Shown here: in pieces, positions 11,535-26,798 of the stretch | How the letters are laid out: the number at the start of each line of letters is the position of its first letter | Numbering within the stretch: the stretch's first letter is position 1 | Assembly (NCBI RefSeq): GCF_042453785.1 | Contig: NC_091671.1 | Location: 14,268,001 to 14,332,000, forward strand | Length of the DNA stretch: 64,000 nucleotides | Origin: Malus domestica | Taxonomy: Eukaryota > Streptophyta > Magnoliopsida > Rosales > Rosaceae | Direction of reading: 5' to 3' | Program-made: the position numbers and the translations under genes | Notes under the pieces: model-generated | The model's input: the letters and a program-made list of their open reading frames with translations, nothing else | Databases searched by the model: none | What the model was told of the DNA's origin: nothing

Positions 11535-13500
11535 TTCAATATATACTAAAACCCAAATATAACTGATTCACTGTTCATAAGCACAGTGTGCTTCCTATTT
11601 TGTCCCAATTAATTTTGCTTTATTACGTTTCTGCCACTGTTTGAGAAAATATATATACATTTTTTTTTTTAAAAATTTATTCTTCCTCCCTCTTTCCTCT
11701 CACGCTGCCGTGTTGCGACGCACCGTTCATTCTCTTCGACAACAGAGCACAAAAACTCAGTTTTCCTCCTTCCCCTCTTTGTTCCTGCTCACTTCAATTC
11801 TAACCTAAAAGCTCCCTAACAAGTCCGGAGGGCTCCTCCGTATCACTCCCTACTCTTTGCTTCCCCCAACCCTAGAATCCAAATTTCACGAGCCACTTCG
11901 CTCGAGATCGTTCCAATTTTTGAATGAGAAACCCAAAACTCACTCACTCAATAGCCTTTTCAACTGGATCTCAATCTTCAAATCCATTGGTTTTGGTTAG
12001 CATGCAACATTAGATCCAAAACCCTCGAACCCAGTTTGGGTTCGACATTCCCGACGGCTTTCATAAGTTTTTCGGTTGTGGCCGACCCTGCAACCACATC
12101 TATTCGACTCAGCAGAGTCCCACCAACAACATTAGAGAGGTGAAGGTTTGAAGAAGATTGAAGCTGAATACATAACCCAGATTCCGGCAAATCCGCCAGC
12201 TTCCCTGTATTTTTTGAGGCCCTCACAGTCATCCAATCACCAAATCTTAGGTATATTTTGATTCTACGCCTCTTGGGTCTATAGATTGTGATTTACGTCA
12301 AAATTTCGGTTAATAGATTCTTCAACTTTGATTTGAATCAAATTTTGGGTCTTCATGTTGTAATTGATGTTAAAATTTTAAAAATTTGACAATCTTTATT
12401 TGATTCATCAAATTTTGCACTATAAATGATGTAAGAGTTAGTCTTCAGGGGTTTAAGAGAATGGTGGTTTTACAGGAGTTTACATCTGCTTTAGTAAATA
12501 TGAAATTATATTACTAATTAAATTTCATATCTAACAAAACAAGAAAAATATCATAAGATAAATTGTAATATTAGTAAATTGGTTGACTACAATTGTTAGT
12601 ATTTGTAGCAATCCTACGAGATTTTTATTTTTATGCCCTCAAATTGTAATTTTGCCATGTCTACCACTTGCATTATACAGAAAAGACTTAAATTTTTCAC
12701 TTTTATACCGAATTAAGTACTCAAATGTTTTCTAATGCAGACATATGTGGCGTTTAGGAAACCAGAGCTTCTGGGGTTTGAATATTTTCCAATTTTAGCT
12801 TATCCTTGAGTAGAGAATTTTGATGAATTTTTCCCTCCGCTATTTTGTGTTTTCATGTCCAAATAATTCTTTAAATTTGGTTCCCTTATGGCTCGGATAT
12901 GCATCCAATCATTGTTTGGAATTTGGTTTTTACTGCAAATTTGGAATTTGGTGTTTTTATCATTTGATTTTCTCTGATTTTTTATGTGTATTTGTGGTGA
13001 CGGGGGACGAATTCTAGGATGGAAGTGGAAGGATTTGGAAGAATCAGATGTTTATGATGAGAATAGAAGAGTTGCCACAATGCTTGAGGTTGCCAACGCC
13101 AAGAGTTGTAGCTGGTTCAATTCGAAGAAGGGTTAATCTTTTTACAAAATAAGTTCCAATTCCTTAGTGGTTTGGCTTTACAGTAAATACCAAGTGAATT
13201 TTTCATTTGGTAGTTTTTTTAATGCAGTTCATTAACTTGGTAGATTTATGTTGTTTATAGAATACATATGAGTTTTCATGGTTATCAATCGTTCAATACC
13301 TCTATATGGTTACAAAGGGTTGAAGGTAATCTTTATACATTTTGTAAATAGCACTACCTAGCTATGGCATATCAGCGTTCTCAATTTTCGCATCTAATAT
13401 ATGTACATAAACACTATTCTTTAGCACATACTTTTTCAAAATTTTCTACATGTTTAACAAAGTTTTGAAACCCGCGGCATCGCGCGGGTTTAGCTGCTTG
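11535..13500 (+). mobile_element. non-autonomous Helitron
   Basis: The left end reads TTCAATATATACTAAAACCC, close to the usual TC...CTA Helitron start. The right end has a GC-rich hairpin (AAACCCGCG / CGCGGGTTT, 13468-13491) about 9 bases before the terminus (GCTGCTTG, a variant of the usual CTRR). The boundaries are supported by a second copy of the target sequence at about 13865-13915, which reads straight through TATAAAATAGATTA where copy 1 is split by this element. Insertion is between A and T with no duplication, as Helitrons do. No Rep/helicase is encoded. The 11690-12230 part is CT-rich and then has an 84-codon antisense ORF that I do not recognise. Confidence 0.8.
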
Positions 13501-14100
13501 TAGATTACTAGAATAGACGCATTTTAGTAAATCACATTGATTTTCAACCTGATTCATGTAAATTAGTACATAGCTTATAGTTTAGTACTATTCTTACTAC
13601 CATCCCTAAAAATTTGAGTATACAGTTTCTACATGAATATGATTCTGATTCCATCCCATTCCAGCTCCTTCTCAATTCAGTTCCTCTCATTTTGATGACA
13701 GATTTATTTAGCCATGAATTCCGAGTTATTGGGGAAATCTGAATGAAAATTTCCTCCCTATTATACACCCTCACGTATTTCTAAATTCCAAAATTTTCCT
13801 TCCCTTAACCCAACACCAAATTTTGTTCTCTCAGCAAAAAAAACCTAAGTTTTTCTCACAAAGTTAAAAAAAATTACCAAAAAAGAATTAACAATATAAA
13901 ATAGATTATTAGGATAGATGCATTTTAGTAATCACATTGATTTTCATTCCGATTCATGTGAATTGGTAAACAACTTGTGATTCGGTACTATTCCAACCTT
14001 GATCCCTAAAAGTTTTAGTATATAATTTTCTACATGAATCTGATTTTGATTTCACCTCATTCCAAACTCTCCTCAATTCAATTCCTCTCATCCTGATTAC
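13501..14100. repeat. direct duplication of about 200-240 bp
   Basis: Positions 13501-13700 and about 13895-14100 are diverged direct copies. Both run from TAGATTA... through GCATTTTAGTAA(A)TCACATTGATTTTCA and end in TCAATTCCTCTCAT-type sequence. Copy 1 extends leftwards across the Helitron into 11490-11534 (both copies have AAGAATTAACA(A)TATAAAA). The copies presumably predate the Helitron. Confidence 0.75.
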
Positions 14101-17094
<2,994 letters not shown>

Positions 17095-17925
17095 AGTGCC
17101 GGTTCAGGTTTTTTTCGATTCCATGTTTTATGCAATTTGTTTTGTTCTAGTATAGAGCTGTGTTTTTCTCTTCCTCATCTTTTTTCCATTTTACCCGAAG
17201 CGTTGAGCTTTGTTGGTTTTCCACATTCATTTGATAATCCATTTCGTGTTACGTTGACCTGAGCGGCACTTCTGGGTGTACATTCTTAGCTTCTTACTTC
17301 CGAAAGGGTAAAATGAGGTTTATCGTTCTTTTGGGTGTACATTCTTAGTTTCTTACTTCCGAAAGGCTCAGGCACTTGTACAATCCAGCATCCAGGTCGG
17401 CCAAAATATTACAGGGCCACAAACACTAATCACCTTTACTTGTTGCATACTATATATAAGCCTAACGGATTCAACTCGTGAAATCAGCTGCAGTTATGAA
17501 ATCTTATGGGAGAAACTCAGTACAAGTTCATAGAGCCCACAATAATGTTGAAATGTCCCACAGCGACCGTATCAATGAGAAAATAAGAGTTTAAATATTT
17601 TAACCCTACTCCGACTAATACCAAAGCATTTTGTGATAAAACCCCACACCTGAAGATTGTGCAGGTGGTTAAGTGGGAACAATATCGGTGTTGTTGCAGT
17701 GAACCCTCGGCCCGTTGACCTGAAAGTTTTCTACAAATAATTGAAATATGGTACAATCATATCAATGTGTTTGGCAGCTGAACGTTCATGACCTCTGAAA
17801 TCACCTGTAAAATTAACGAGGTGCGATTAAGTTTCCAGAACACAAACGAAAAGCATTTGAATCTCATGGCCTCCATAGTGCATAAGCGAAAATGAAATTT
17901 TTACCTATACTGAATCACTTTCTAT
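17095..17925. other. convergent intergenic region between SRPK and MRS2
   Basis: Holds the 3' untranslated regions of two genes that point at each other (stop codons at 17094 and 17926). A 38-bp phrase (GGGTGTACATTCTTAG then TTCTTACTTCCGAAAGG) is duplicated in tandem with a 60-bp period at about 17273-17308 and 17333-17368. Nothing else was recognised. Confidence 0.6.
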
Positions 17926-20900
17926 TTACAATATTTTCCTTGTCCTGAGATAAGAGTACATTAGAAAAAATCCGACGACGGCGCCAACAACTATCCCTGC
18001 TGTAGTAAACCAAAATGCGAACTGCACCAAACTAAGCAATAAGTAATGGCCATGTTGCAATTACCCGGAAGAAAATGGGAAGAGAATCAATTGAGTTAAT
18101 TCACAAACTTTTACGTACCACATGTTCTTCAAGATAGGACCTTAAGTTCATGCCAAATATACCTGATATTAGAAGAAGACGAGACTGCTGAGTACCGAAA
18201 CATCAATTTAATGACAAATTTGGCTGGCAAACAAATATGGACAATATAAAGAAGTTGTTTGACAAAACAATATTGTAATCTACATTAAATTCATCTAAAC
18301 GACAGGAAGGGGGATTCAAACTTGGGTTCAGTGAGGGAAGCACATACTGCTCTAGCCAACTTACCATTCTAAGGAACTGATATTACAGTTGTTACTTCAT
18401 GGTGTTGAACTGAGATTATATTTGAAATGTACAGAACACCAAAAAGGATTTTGAATTGTTATTGGCACTCCAAAATTCTTATTTTGCGCTCCAACCTTTC
18501 AATATTTAGAAAGAAAAATACATTTGTGAGGAGTGCAAAATGTGATTTTTGGAGTGCCAATAACAGTTCCCTTTTAAAAAAACTACCCATTGCACCATTC
18601 AACTCTTCTGTTTTGAGACGAGTCCAAAAATGACTATATTTCTACAGTAAGAACGAACAAGAAATCTATGTTATCTACCACCTCTAGCAATAGGTTTTTT
18701 TAGTTTCTTAGCCTACAGAAATCATTGACATTCTTAAAACCAACTTAGACATGTCAAAATCCAGTTTGTTGTCTAAAAGTTTGATTGATTCAAAATTCAT
18801 AGATAACTGCAATAGGGATATATACATATATATATATATATGGACATCAGTATTTCCTATGTGGAAAGTTATGTAGTAAATTTTCCACAACAAGGAGAGA
18901 CTGGAAACAAATAGAATCGCACCCGAACCCATGGGAACATTTTTAACAACACAATGCCCAAGCTTATTTTCAGAAGCATTACACATAACTAATACAGGTA
19001 AAGAATAGGGTTTGTAGCAGGTTAAGGACACACCTGCAACCAGAGCGCCAAGTGCCATACAAAATGTCCCAACCTGGAGAAGTAATTCCACTCTGCTAAC
19101 CTCGAGCCTCCGAGAACTGTAAATGAAATCAGTTAAAATTGGTATTAGATAAATGGAAAGCACACAGTGTGGCCTTTAAGCATCTATTAAAATTCAATCC
19201 GGTTGTATGAGAGTGGAAACAGATCAGGAACTAATGGGGAAATCTTTACTTTTTTGTTTTAGGATTATATATGAAACTTTTAACTAATACTGATTCAGCT
19301 GAGGGTGGGGCTGTAAGGTGAGCCGAATGGGCACCTATGTGTTTCTTGTCTGCATCTATGTTTGCCTCTCCATGTGAAGGATGGGGCTGCACGTGGAAGA
19401 GGATGCTGATCTATATACATTGTTGGCCCAATTTTCTAACAACTTAAACGTTTCGGATTTCGTGCTTGTCTAACAACAAGATCAATTAAAGTTTCACATC
19501 CAGACAGAGTATAGAGCTATAAACAAATCAAAAACGACAAAAACATTCAGACCTCAAGTTGACAGCTATAGAATCTTCCATTTCTTTAGCAGAATCAAGA
19601 AGCCTTTCAGCCTGGCCATGACAAGATTCACATCTGCGAATGCAACAAGCACTAAGGTCAACTTCCGTGGTGTAGCACAAGTTTCAAATAATGCTGCTTT
19701 TGCGTTGTACCACAGCATAGAAAAAACAAATCCATCAGTATCCGTTCGTGCTAAAAAAAAAAAATTTGTCTTTGTTTGGGGAAGGTGAGGAGGAGCCTAC
19801 CGTTGAAGATAATTTTCCAAAAGCATCTCAATTTCTTCCTCCTCTTCTGCATATAACAAAATCAAACCAAAGATACACTTAGCTCATTGACCGAATTTAC
19901 AACTTAAACATTGCTCAAGTAAATTACAGACTCGCATCTAAGACTAACCTTCAGCAATCTGCTTCTCTAAAGGAACAGAACATTCCATGTCATCATTCAT
20001 CTTATTGAGTGTACAGTTTCTCCCCATGATGCATATACGGCGTATTTCATGGGGATCCTCCAACAGATCAAACAGCATTTGCCTGAGCGCCCCTGCCCTT
20101 GAACCCAATTCAACCTTTCATAAACAAAGGACAGGTAACCAGATTAATACTAATGTTTGTCAATGCCCATAGACATGGGTTTACCATTAAATCAAAATGA
20201 TCAACTATACCAAGGTTTGCTTGCTAATACGAAGCTCTTCCAGTACGTCAGCAGTTAACCGGTTCGGCAAAACGCTAAGTAAATTTTGAACCTGAAGCAA
20301 ATTGAAGGAGACTAAACATGATAACACTTGAACCACAGAATTTGAAAAAAAATATATATACATTTATTTGGGGGAGGGGAAGAGAGAGAAAGATGTATCA
20401 TCCACATTGCAAAACAAGTACACAAAATTATTTCTATTATTTTACTTGACTCACGAAATCCTTTTTCTAGTTTTCCTTGACAATAGGCAATTTTAATCAT
20501 ATAAATCATTACCATGCAGCATTGTACAAATATGATCAGCATATTTCTTAGCAAAAGTAACATAACATGTGATCTTTAGATTGGTCAACCTACTGATTTT
20601 TTCTTGACAGCTGTAAGCTAAATACATAGAGGATATATTTAGCTTTAAGACAGTTATTTGCTGAGAGAACCTTAGGAAAAAGAATATTAAAACACTCACT
20701 ATCTGGCCATACTCACACGAGGTTCTAAATTTATTAGTCTTTGTTCTAAACGCTGTATTCTTGAGAGCAATGCTGCTTCAACAACCTGAAAGTACCAAAA
20801 ACACAAAATATGTTTTTCATTCAGCACTCTGATAAATTGAGAATCAGAAGCCTAATAGGTGAAAAGATAGGAAGTATATGCATGACAAGGAATATGAATC

Positions 20901-23116
20901 TTATAAACGCAAAAGGTCACATTTTACCTCTTGCCAAACTTTTCGGAAAATGAAGATAAGTAACACAGAAATCAGTCCTTGGTGTAAGCCTTGTTATTGA
21001 AAACGTACAGTTTATTCTAATTTATTGAGAAAGGAGATACAATGAAACATTAAACTCAAAACCATGTATCCTCCTTTCGAAATTTGACATTATCCGAAGC
21101 AGTCACACCTTAACCAAAACAGAAAGCTTTGTCTTTCAGTTTTAATCTCAGTTCAGTTGTCATTGAATTTGTATTAGATGCAGTTCACTGCATGCCACAA
21201 GCTGTCAGGTTCCTAAAAGATACATTCTTCATCTAGAAACCTCCCACAGATTTGGGCACCTGTGACATCCACAACTGGAAGTCACTATAATCTTCCATAA
21301 TGATCTTAAGGGGTTGATTTGCACTCTTAATACAGTTAAACAAATGATAGAGACTTTGAGACAAGTTTTGATCATATGAGTATGAATGCTTCTCCCCTAT
21401 AGGACGAATATTTCTTCCATAAGTAAGATTCTTATTTCTTAAAGAAGTCTTTAGTAATGGTATCCAACATACAAAATATCAAATTAAAGACTAATATATC
21501 TTTGAAGCCAGTCATAAAATAAAGATTGGTGTTTGCATTAAAACTTCAATTCAGTTATATATTTGGCCCTGCAATTCTTTCCAATGCAAACGACAGCCAT
21601 ATTAGAGTTCCTTTAAGGCATAAAAAACTTGCAATAAAATAAAGATTGGAGACATCACAATATTAGCATATTCCAATGCAAACTCCAGGCCCTTTCAAAT
21701 TCTCCAGAACTGAACCCTAATGGGCTAATAATTGAAGAAACTTACAAGGTAGCATTTCTAGGAACCATCTTTGTGTAAGATTTCTACAGGCAGACCTCTT
21801 GCAAATTTGTAATACACACTAATAACATATATTAAAAAACAGAAATGTTATGCTTAAATTCCGAAGAAAAAATAGCGACTTAGCTTGAAGTGAGAGAGCG
21901 ATCAGACAAGAATGCTAACCTCGAGCTCAAATGGCATAGATGGTCCTCCATTCATATGTTTGGGGTTTAGTCGAGGCAACAATGCTTCTATGAAAGCTCT
22001 GCCTCCTATACTGCACATGCAAAATTTCCAATAGTATTATGCTTTGAACTGGATAAGGCAAAATTAGACGTCAATGGGTGCAATATCTTGTTCTGCTCTC
22101 ACTTGTTGTAGTCAAATATAAGGACACGCTCTTGCATTGCAATTGCGCGTAATGAGCCTAGATTCAACAGAATAGCATGCTCGCGGACCTAAGAGGTGAA
22201 CCAAAAGAAGCTCATAAGCATGATAAATATCTGCCATTTAGTATGAATAAGTAATCCACTTACCAAAATTTAAATTTTTATAGAGGTAAGAACACACACA
22301 AAAGCATTACAATTTGCAAGAACTAGCGTGAAATACCAAAATTGGAAGCTGGAACCATACCAGCAACGAAGGCATTGAATTTGTTAGAAACAATGAAGGA
22401 TCAACACTCCGAATATCACGTGGACGAAGACCTGAGGACGAAAGTTAGCACTCAGTAACCCGAAACCGCTTTCAGATCACCAAAAGCACTTCTGATAGTA
22501 TTTGGCATAAAAAATTAAAAGTGCTTCGGTATTGATAAAAGCCCTTGAAGCACTTCCGAGAAGCATTTCCAAACGTATATACTTTACTCACCACTTGACT
22601 TCAATAGCTGACGTCTATTTATTTTTCTAATAGATATCGTCCCATTAGCCTTCACTTCTTCCACCTATAAAATAATTAAATAATATTATTGCTTAATCAT
22701 GTTGATTAGTGCATTAATCACAGTCTATAACTGCAATTAACTGATAACGAAATTGGCTTGCAACAGACCTCGTATACTGGCTCGCGAATTCCGAGCAAAG
22801 AGTCACCGGCGGACGACGTTGCAACCCTTGACGAACCACCATTCGTCTCCGTCGTTTGGTGTTGGCCGTTGACCGGAACGACGTCGTTAGCTCTAGCCTC
22901 GTCATCGGAGATGGTTTCGGTGTCGCTGAAGCGGTCCTCCTCGGTGGCCGATCTAAAGCACTTGGGTCTTGGCGAGACCGAGAGGGAGAGCTTGACCGGA
23001 ATCGGAGAGACGAGAGAGATTTCGGTCTTTCGCGATTGGGAGAAGAAGAGCTGAGAGGAGTGGGGGGAAGAGTGGAGTGGGAGCTGGAGGAGGTACGGCC
23101 ATGGAGTCAGAGCCAT
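17926..23116 (-). CDS. MRS2-11: chloroplast CorA/MRS2-type magnesium transporter (MRS2-11/MGT10-like)
   Basis: Thirteen exons with consistent phases give 444 codons: 22769-23116, 22592-22664, 22361-22431, 22103-22188, 21920-22010, 20717-20785, 20211-20291, 19949-20114, 19801-19846, 19553-19633, 19034-19116, 18119-18162 and 17926-18021. Proteins of this family are pentameric Mg2+ channels, and the MRS2-11 type sits in chloroplast membranes. The first about 60 residues are rich in S, P and hydroxyl or basic residues and poor in acids, as a transit peptide. The cytosol-like domain has RDIRSVDPSLF and IRRICIMGRN followed by a coiled-coil arm. The pore helix ends in the signature GMN (exon 12), preceded by TM1 (TFCMALGALVAGIF) and followed by TM2 (FWFTTAGIVVGAVVGFFLMY). 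The start chosen gives the transit peptide in frame; a further ATG at 23147 is out of frame. Arabidopsis MRS2-11 is of similar length. No defect was seen. Confidence 0.95.
18457..18565. mobile_element. short TIR MITE in MRS2 intron 12
   Basis: About 109 bp bounded by the inverted repeat TGTTATTGGCACTCCAAAA at the left and its complement TTTTTGGAGTGCCAATAACA at the right. The interior is AT-rich. It lies in the intron between exons 11 and 12 and has no coding capacity. A target duplication was not clear. Confidence 0.75.
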
Positions 23117-24191
23117 TGCAGAGTCGCAGAGCCCTGGTTGCGATCATGTAGGTGGAAGAGTTGGGTAGTATCTGTAAGTGTAACGTGCAAAATGGATTTC
23201 TGTAGATATCTTAAAATTGGCTAAACTGTAGCAAAGATGATTGATCTATACCACGAGTTTAGTTTAACTTTATTAATAGTTTTTCTCGAATGTCATTTGT
23301 TGCATCATTAGTCTTTTTTTTTTGTTGTAAAATCAACGGTGTATGAGGTGGAATAAATAAGTAAGATATAAAATTTACAAGGTTCCTCTACAGTCAGTAT
23401 GACTGGGTGTACGTCATCCGTGCAACAGTAATGCTTTTATTTATAATCTGGAATAATAAGATTACAAAGATAACTCTTTTTATTATCTCATTTTTCTTGC
23501 TTCTCACTGGCGTGAGCCTTGTGGCTTCTCTCTTCTTCCTCTCTTCTTCCTTCTATCTTTTCTCTCTTCTCAGCCGTGTAGCTTGAGTTTTTGTGTGTAC
23601 ATTTGCTCTCATCTTCAACAATCCACTTTATAGGCAAATACCAACTAGTTGGATAGTCATGGTGACCAATAGTTGTCAATCAACGAAAACAGTTTGATTA
23701 ACAGCCATTACTTGATTCCTTTTGAGTGGACATCCACATTTTTAAAATTTTAGTTGATGTATAAAATAAGAATTTCATCCAAAAATTTAAGAAAGGGAAA
23801 TTTTTAAAGAGAAAATTTTGGCTCCTCAACCTAAAGTATCTCGTGACTTATTCACAAAACCTTGTTCTTATAATCATAACTTCTTAAGGACTAAGGGTTG
23901 ACTAACTGATTTTTTTTTTAATTATTTTTTTGCAAACTTGATCTTTATATAATAATTTATAATATGAAAATTTTCGACCATAAGCACGAAATTATGCAAT
24001 TAGACCTCGAAGTATTTTGTGGAGGAACTCCTCCTTAACCTTGAAGAGCCAAGCTCCTCTTTTTTAAATAAATTAGTTAGCTTTTTCTATATAAAGAAAC
24101 CAATCTACCTTAAATTTGACAGAAAAAGACAGCTTTGACGGAAGAACCACCCATGCAACGCAGAGTTAAGTTGAAAGACAAGAGAAACTAA
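23117..24191. other. upstream region of MRS2 and spacer
   Basis: The first about 150 bases are presumably the MRS2 promoter and leader on the - strand. The rest is AT-rich with a TC-rich patch (23495-23590). No gene was recognised. Confidence 0.4.
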
Positions 24192-25094
24192 TAGGGTTGG
24201 TTCGGTATGGGATATTGAACCGAAAACCATATCCCGAATCCCAAACTGAAATTTTCAGGAATCCCAATTTCAAGACCGATCCCAAATCAAATTTTCGGGA
24301 TTCCCAAAATAGTTTCGGGATTTCGAAACAAATCGGGAATCCTGAAATAGTTTTGGGCTTTTGGGCTGAAACTTGACATATTGGGCTTTTGGGCTAAAAT
24401 TTAGCCTTTTATATTGAAATTGTTAGCCCAATTTCGTTAATATCAATTTGTCATACATACAAATATGTCATATGTGCGTTTGTGCAATCTATTTTGAGTC
24501 ACCAATGCAATCTATTTTGAACCTTTAACTTCATACATACCAATATGTGCAATCGTAGATTTATAGCCCCAATTGAAATATGAAATTATGAATTGTTCTT
24601 CAAATATTTTCTACTACACATGCATGCAACAAAAATAAATTAAGTAACAAATCCAAAAGCAAAAAAAAAAAATTAGTTACAAGCCAAAGTTTCAAAATAA
24701 ATTATGTAATAAACCCAAAAGCAAAAAAATTAGTTACAAGTCAAAGTTTCAAAATAAATTAAGTTACAAACCAAAAGAAAAAAGAAAAGCTTAAGGTTTA
24801 TGAAGATTGTTGGCCTATTCGGCCCATTGATCTAGTTAATGGTTGTGCTTGCTCCCTTCTTGTTGGTACTCATACTCTTCCCATTGATGTTGATGGTTGA
24901 GCCCTTCCCCTTAAAATGGGTGCTCATGGAGGTAGTGATTGATTTTGACATTGTTGAACTTCAACTTGAGGTGGTCGAGGAGGTGGAGGTGGCATTTCAT
25001 TTCCTTCTATTGTATTCTTCTCACCTCCCAAATTAGCCATGCCTAAAACAATAAACCACAAATCATTTAGATTGAATTATAGAAATAGATAATA
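24192..25094 (-). mobile_element. hAT-like terminal region, left part of a split element
   Basis: Begins with TAGGGTTGGTTCGGTATGGG followed by repeated GGGAT/ATCCC words, a form common at hAT termini. An AT-rich repeat stretch follows (AGTTACAAGCCAAAGTTTC repeated at about 24670 and 24732). A - strand peptide starting MANLGGEKN and rich in prolines lies at about 25039-24930. The LTR element at 25100-29155 was inserted at the right edge, and hAT transposase coding resumes beyond it. The proline-rich peptide is on the wrong side of the C-terminal domain for a simple gene, so internal rearrangement is possible. The far terminus is not seen. Confidence 0.45.
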
Positions 25095-25099
25095 AATAC

Positions 25100-25470
25100 T
25101 GTTAGTACCATATTATATTGGGCATCGTTACTTAGGTTTCCAGACATTGAGCCCATAATCTATGTAAAAGGGGAGGAGCCATTAGTCTATAAAAGTGACT
25201 CCTCACCCTCACAATCCTCAAGCCTTACATCCCCAAACAGAGGCTCTCATATTCAGAGCAAAGCTCTCTCAAACTCTCTCTTTCTCTGGGGGACTCCCCT
25301 TCACACTTGTAATCCATACATACAGTTACAGAGAAATACAATCAACAACAGTGTGGACGTAGCCTAAACATTGGGGTGAACCACGATACATCTTGTATTC
25401 TTTACCATTATTGCAGATTCACGGTCGAATTTACGTTGTTCCAAGACCTCTTCGGTTTTATGCATCAACA
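25100..25470 (+). repeat. 5' LTR of element 1
   Basis: 371 bp, TG...CA. A TATA-like TCTATAAAAGTGAC lies at about 25176, followed by a CT-rich leader and CTTGTAATCC near the probable transcript middle. It differs from the 3' LTR by scattered substitutions (for example GGGCATCG against GGGCCTCG at about 25120), so the insertion is not brand new. Confidence 0.9.
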
Positions 25471-25696
25471 TTTGGCGCCGTCTGTGGGAATCAACACGAA
25501 AAGCTATGTTGATTTTCTTTCATTTTTTCATCTCACCACACTCCACCGTGAATCTACAGAAACCGAAAAACCAAACACCTGCACAGTCACCTCAAGACCA
25601 ATGTCTCCTACTCCAGCTCTTGGTCACGGCAGTAGCAATGGAAACACAATCACAGCCTCTTTCTCTCTCTCTCTAACTCCATGCTTCTGTAGTGCA

Positions 25697-25880
25697 GGCG
25701 GTCTCTCATTGCAAAACGACTACCAGGAAGAACAGACAATGATGTCAAAAACTACTGGAACACCAAGCTAAACAAGAAGCTTTTCAAGATGGGAATTGAC
25801 CCTGTCACCCAGAAACCCTATTCTTAGATCCTCTCCGACTACAGAAACATCAACGGCCTCCCAAGCACTGCCGGGAATCA
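25697..25880 (+). pseudogene. captured R2R3-MYB fragment (end of R3 repeat)
   Basis: Reads [20 protein letters not shown] then [22 protein letters not shown], a stop, then ILSDYRNINGLP. This is the third helix of the second MYB repeat and the adjoining conserved segment of plant R2R3-MYB transcription factors. The bases before it are a pyrimidine tract ending TGTAGTGCAG directly at the codon boundary where the R2R3-MYB second intron normally ends. This suggests that genomic, unspliced DNA was captured. The position before S, usually tryptophan, is arginine. It has no start and an internal stop, so it is not a functional factor. Confidence 0.85.
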
Positions 25881-25954
25881 TCTGTTCTTGTCCCTTTTCA
25901 AGTAATCGAAAAGTGCATTCGCACCCGAATTAAACTCTTCCTGCATCAGAGATC

Positions 25955-26662
25955 ATGCAACCCACTCTCCTTCAGCCAGGCGTCGTGGTATACGATGGAG
26001 TCTGCCATCTCCACCATGAAGGGTTGAAGTGGGTGATCAAAGCTGACAAGTACAAGAAGATCAAATTATGTTGCGTTCAATCGGAGACTGCTAAACCATA
26101 CCTGAGATTATGTGGTCTAGATCGAAAGGACTTTCCTCATCGCCCTCTCTCTTTGCTCCGAGTCACAATCGAGCACCCACTTCTAGTTCTAATGACGTCG
26201 CCGCTCGTTGAAAAACAGAGCAAGAAAACAAAGGAATCAGAAAAATCCAGAAAACCAAATAAGGACGTCGTCGTCGTCGTGAAGATGAAGGAAGCTCAAA
26301 AGGGGTTGATGGATTTTGAGAAAAAGAAGGAGTTAGATAGTGGGAGAAGGCTGTCGGTTTCATCCGCCGGGAGCGATGGCGGAGGAAAGAGAAGATCCCT
26401 ATCTGAACCGCAGGTGCAGTTGGCGAATGTGTTAGCAAGTAATGGGGTGAGAGTTGTTTCAGCTGATATGCCACCATTTATGCAGATCCATGCAGTGGAA
26501 TGTGCAAGAAAGACACATGATAGCCTGGAAAAGTTCACCTCCAAGACTCTTGTTTCGACTCTCAAGAAGCAAGACGTACGACATGGTGGACGACCCGGCT
26601 ACCGACTCGGTTGTGTCCTGGAGCTCCACCAACAGCAGCTTCATGGTTTGGAACCTGCCTGA
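25955..26662 (+). CDS. chimeric 235-codon ORF: DCC-domain start fused to dynein light chain-like
   Basis: An uninterrupted ORF from an ATG. Residues about 1-60 match the start of plant DCC-family (DUF393) thiol-disulfide oxidoreductase-like proteins ([10 protein letters not shown], then [13 protein letters not shown] and [10 protein letters not shown]). The usual second cysteine of the D-G-x-C-x-x-C motif is histidine here (CHLHH), so redox function would be lost. Residues about 80-206 match a plant dynein light chain (LC8-like) protein: its own ATG (26192), a charged linker and [21 protein letters not shown] followed by [13 protein letters not shown]. The last 30 residues are frame-shifted heat-shock factor sequence. 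Both genes are truncated, and no expression evidence can be seen. It may be transcribed from the LTR. Function is unknown and may be none. Confidence 0.6.
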   Translation: MQPTLLQPGVVVYDGVCHLHHEGLKWVIKADKYKKIKLCCVQSETAKPYLRLCGLDRKDFPHRPLSLLRVTIEHPLLVLMTSPLVEKQSKKTKESEKSRKPNKDVVVVVKMKEAQKGLMDFEKKKELDSGRRLSVSSAGSDGGGKRRSLSEPQVQLANVLASNGVRVVSADMPPFMQIHAVECARKTHDSLEKFTSKTLVSTLKKQDVRHGGRPGYRLGCVLELHQQQLHGLEPA

Positions 26663-26798
26663 GTTTGCTAGGGATCTCCTACAACTCTGGGCTTCTCTGG
26701 GACCTTCTTTCAAGAATATGGTGCCCAATAATCCGGTTCAGAACAACCCAATTCAGACCCAGGGTTTGAACTCTGAGAAGAAGATGATGCTGCAATAA
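26573..26798 (+). pseudogene. captured heat-shock transcription factor fragment plus unknown tail
   Basis: In the frame offset from the chimeric ORF, positions 26573-26683 read [20 protein letters not shown] then [17 protein letters not shown]. This is the N-terminal half of the HSF DNA-binding domain of plant class A factors, cut before the recognition helix. It joins the dynein fragment exactly at CTCAAGAAG/CAAGACG. The frame continues about 38 codons ([15 protein letters not shown] ... EKKMMLQ) to a stop at about 26798. This tail could be a fifth captured piece, but I do not recognise it. Confidence 0.8.

Noticed and set aside
11978..12232. 84-codon - strand ORF in the Helitron as a captured gene
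   Set aside because: No similarity to a known protein could be recognised, and the length is within chance for this composition.
22758..23224. Plus-strand ORFs of 98 and 122 codons
   Set aside because: They are antisense shadows of exon 1 of the MRS2-type gene.
24930..25042. Proline-rich - strand peptide as the N-terminus of the hAT transposase
   Set aside because: It lies downstream of the C-terminal domain in the direction of transcription, so it cannot be the start of the same simple gene.
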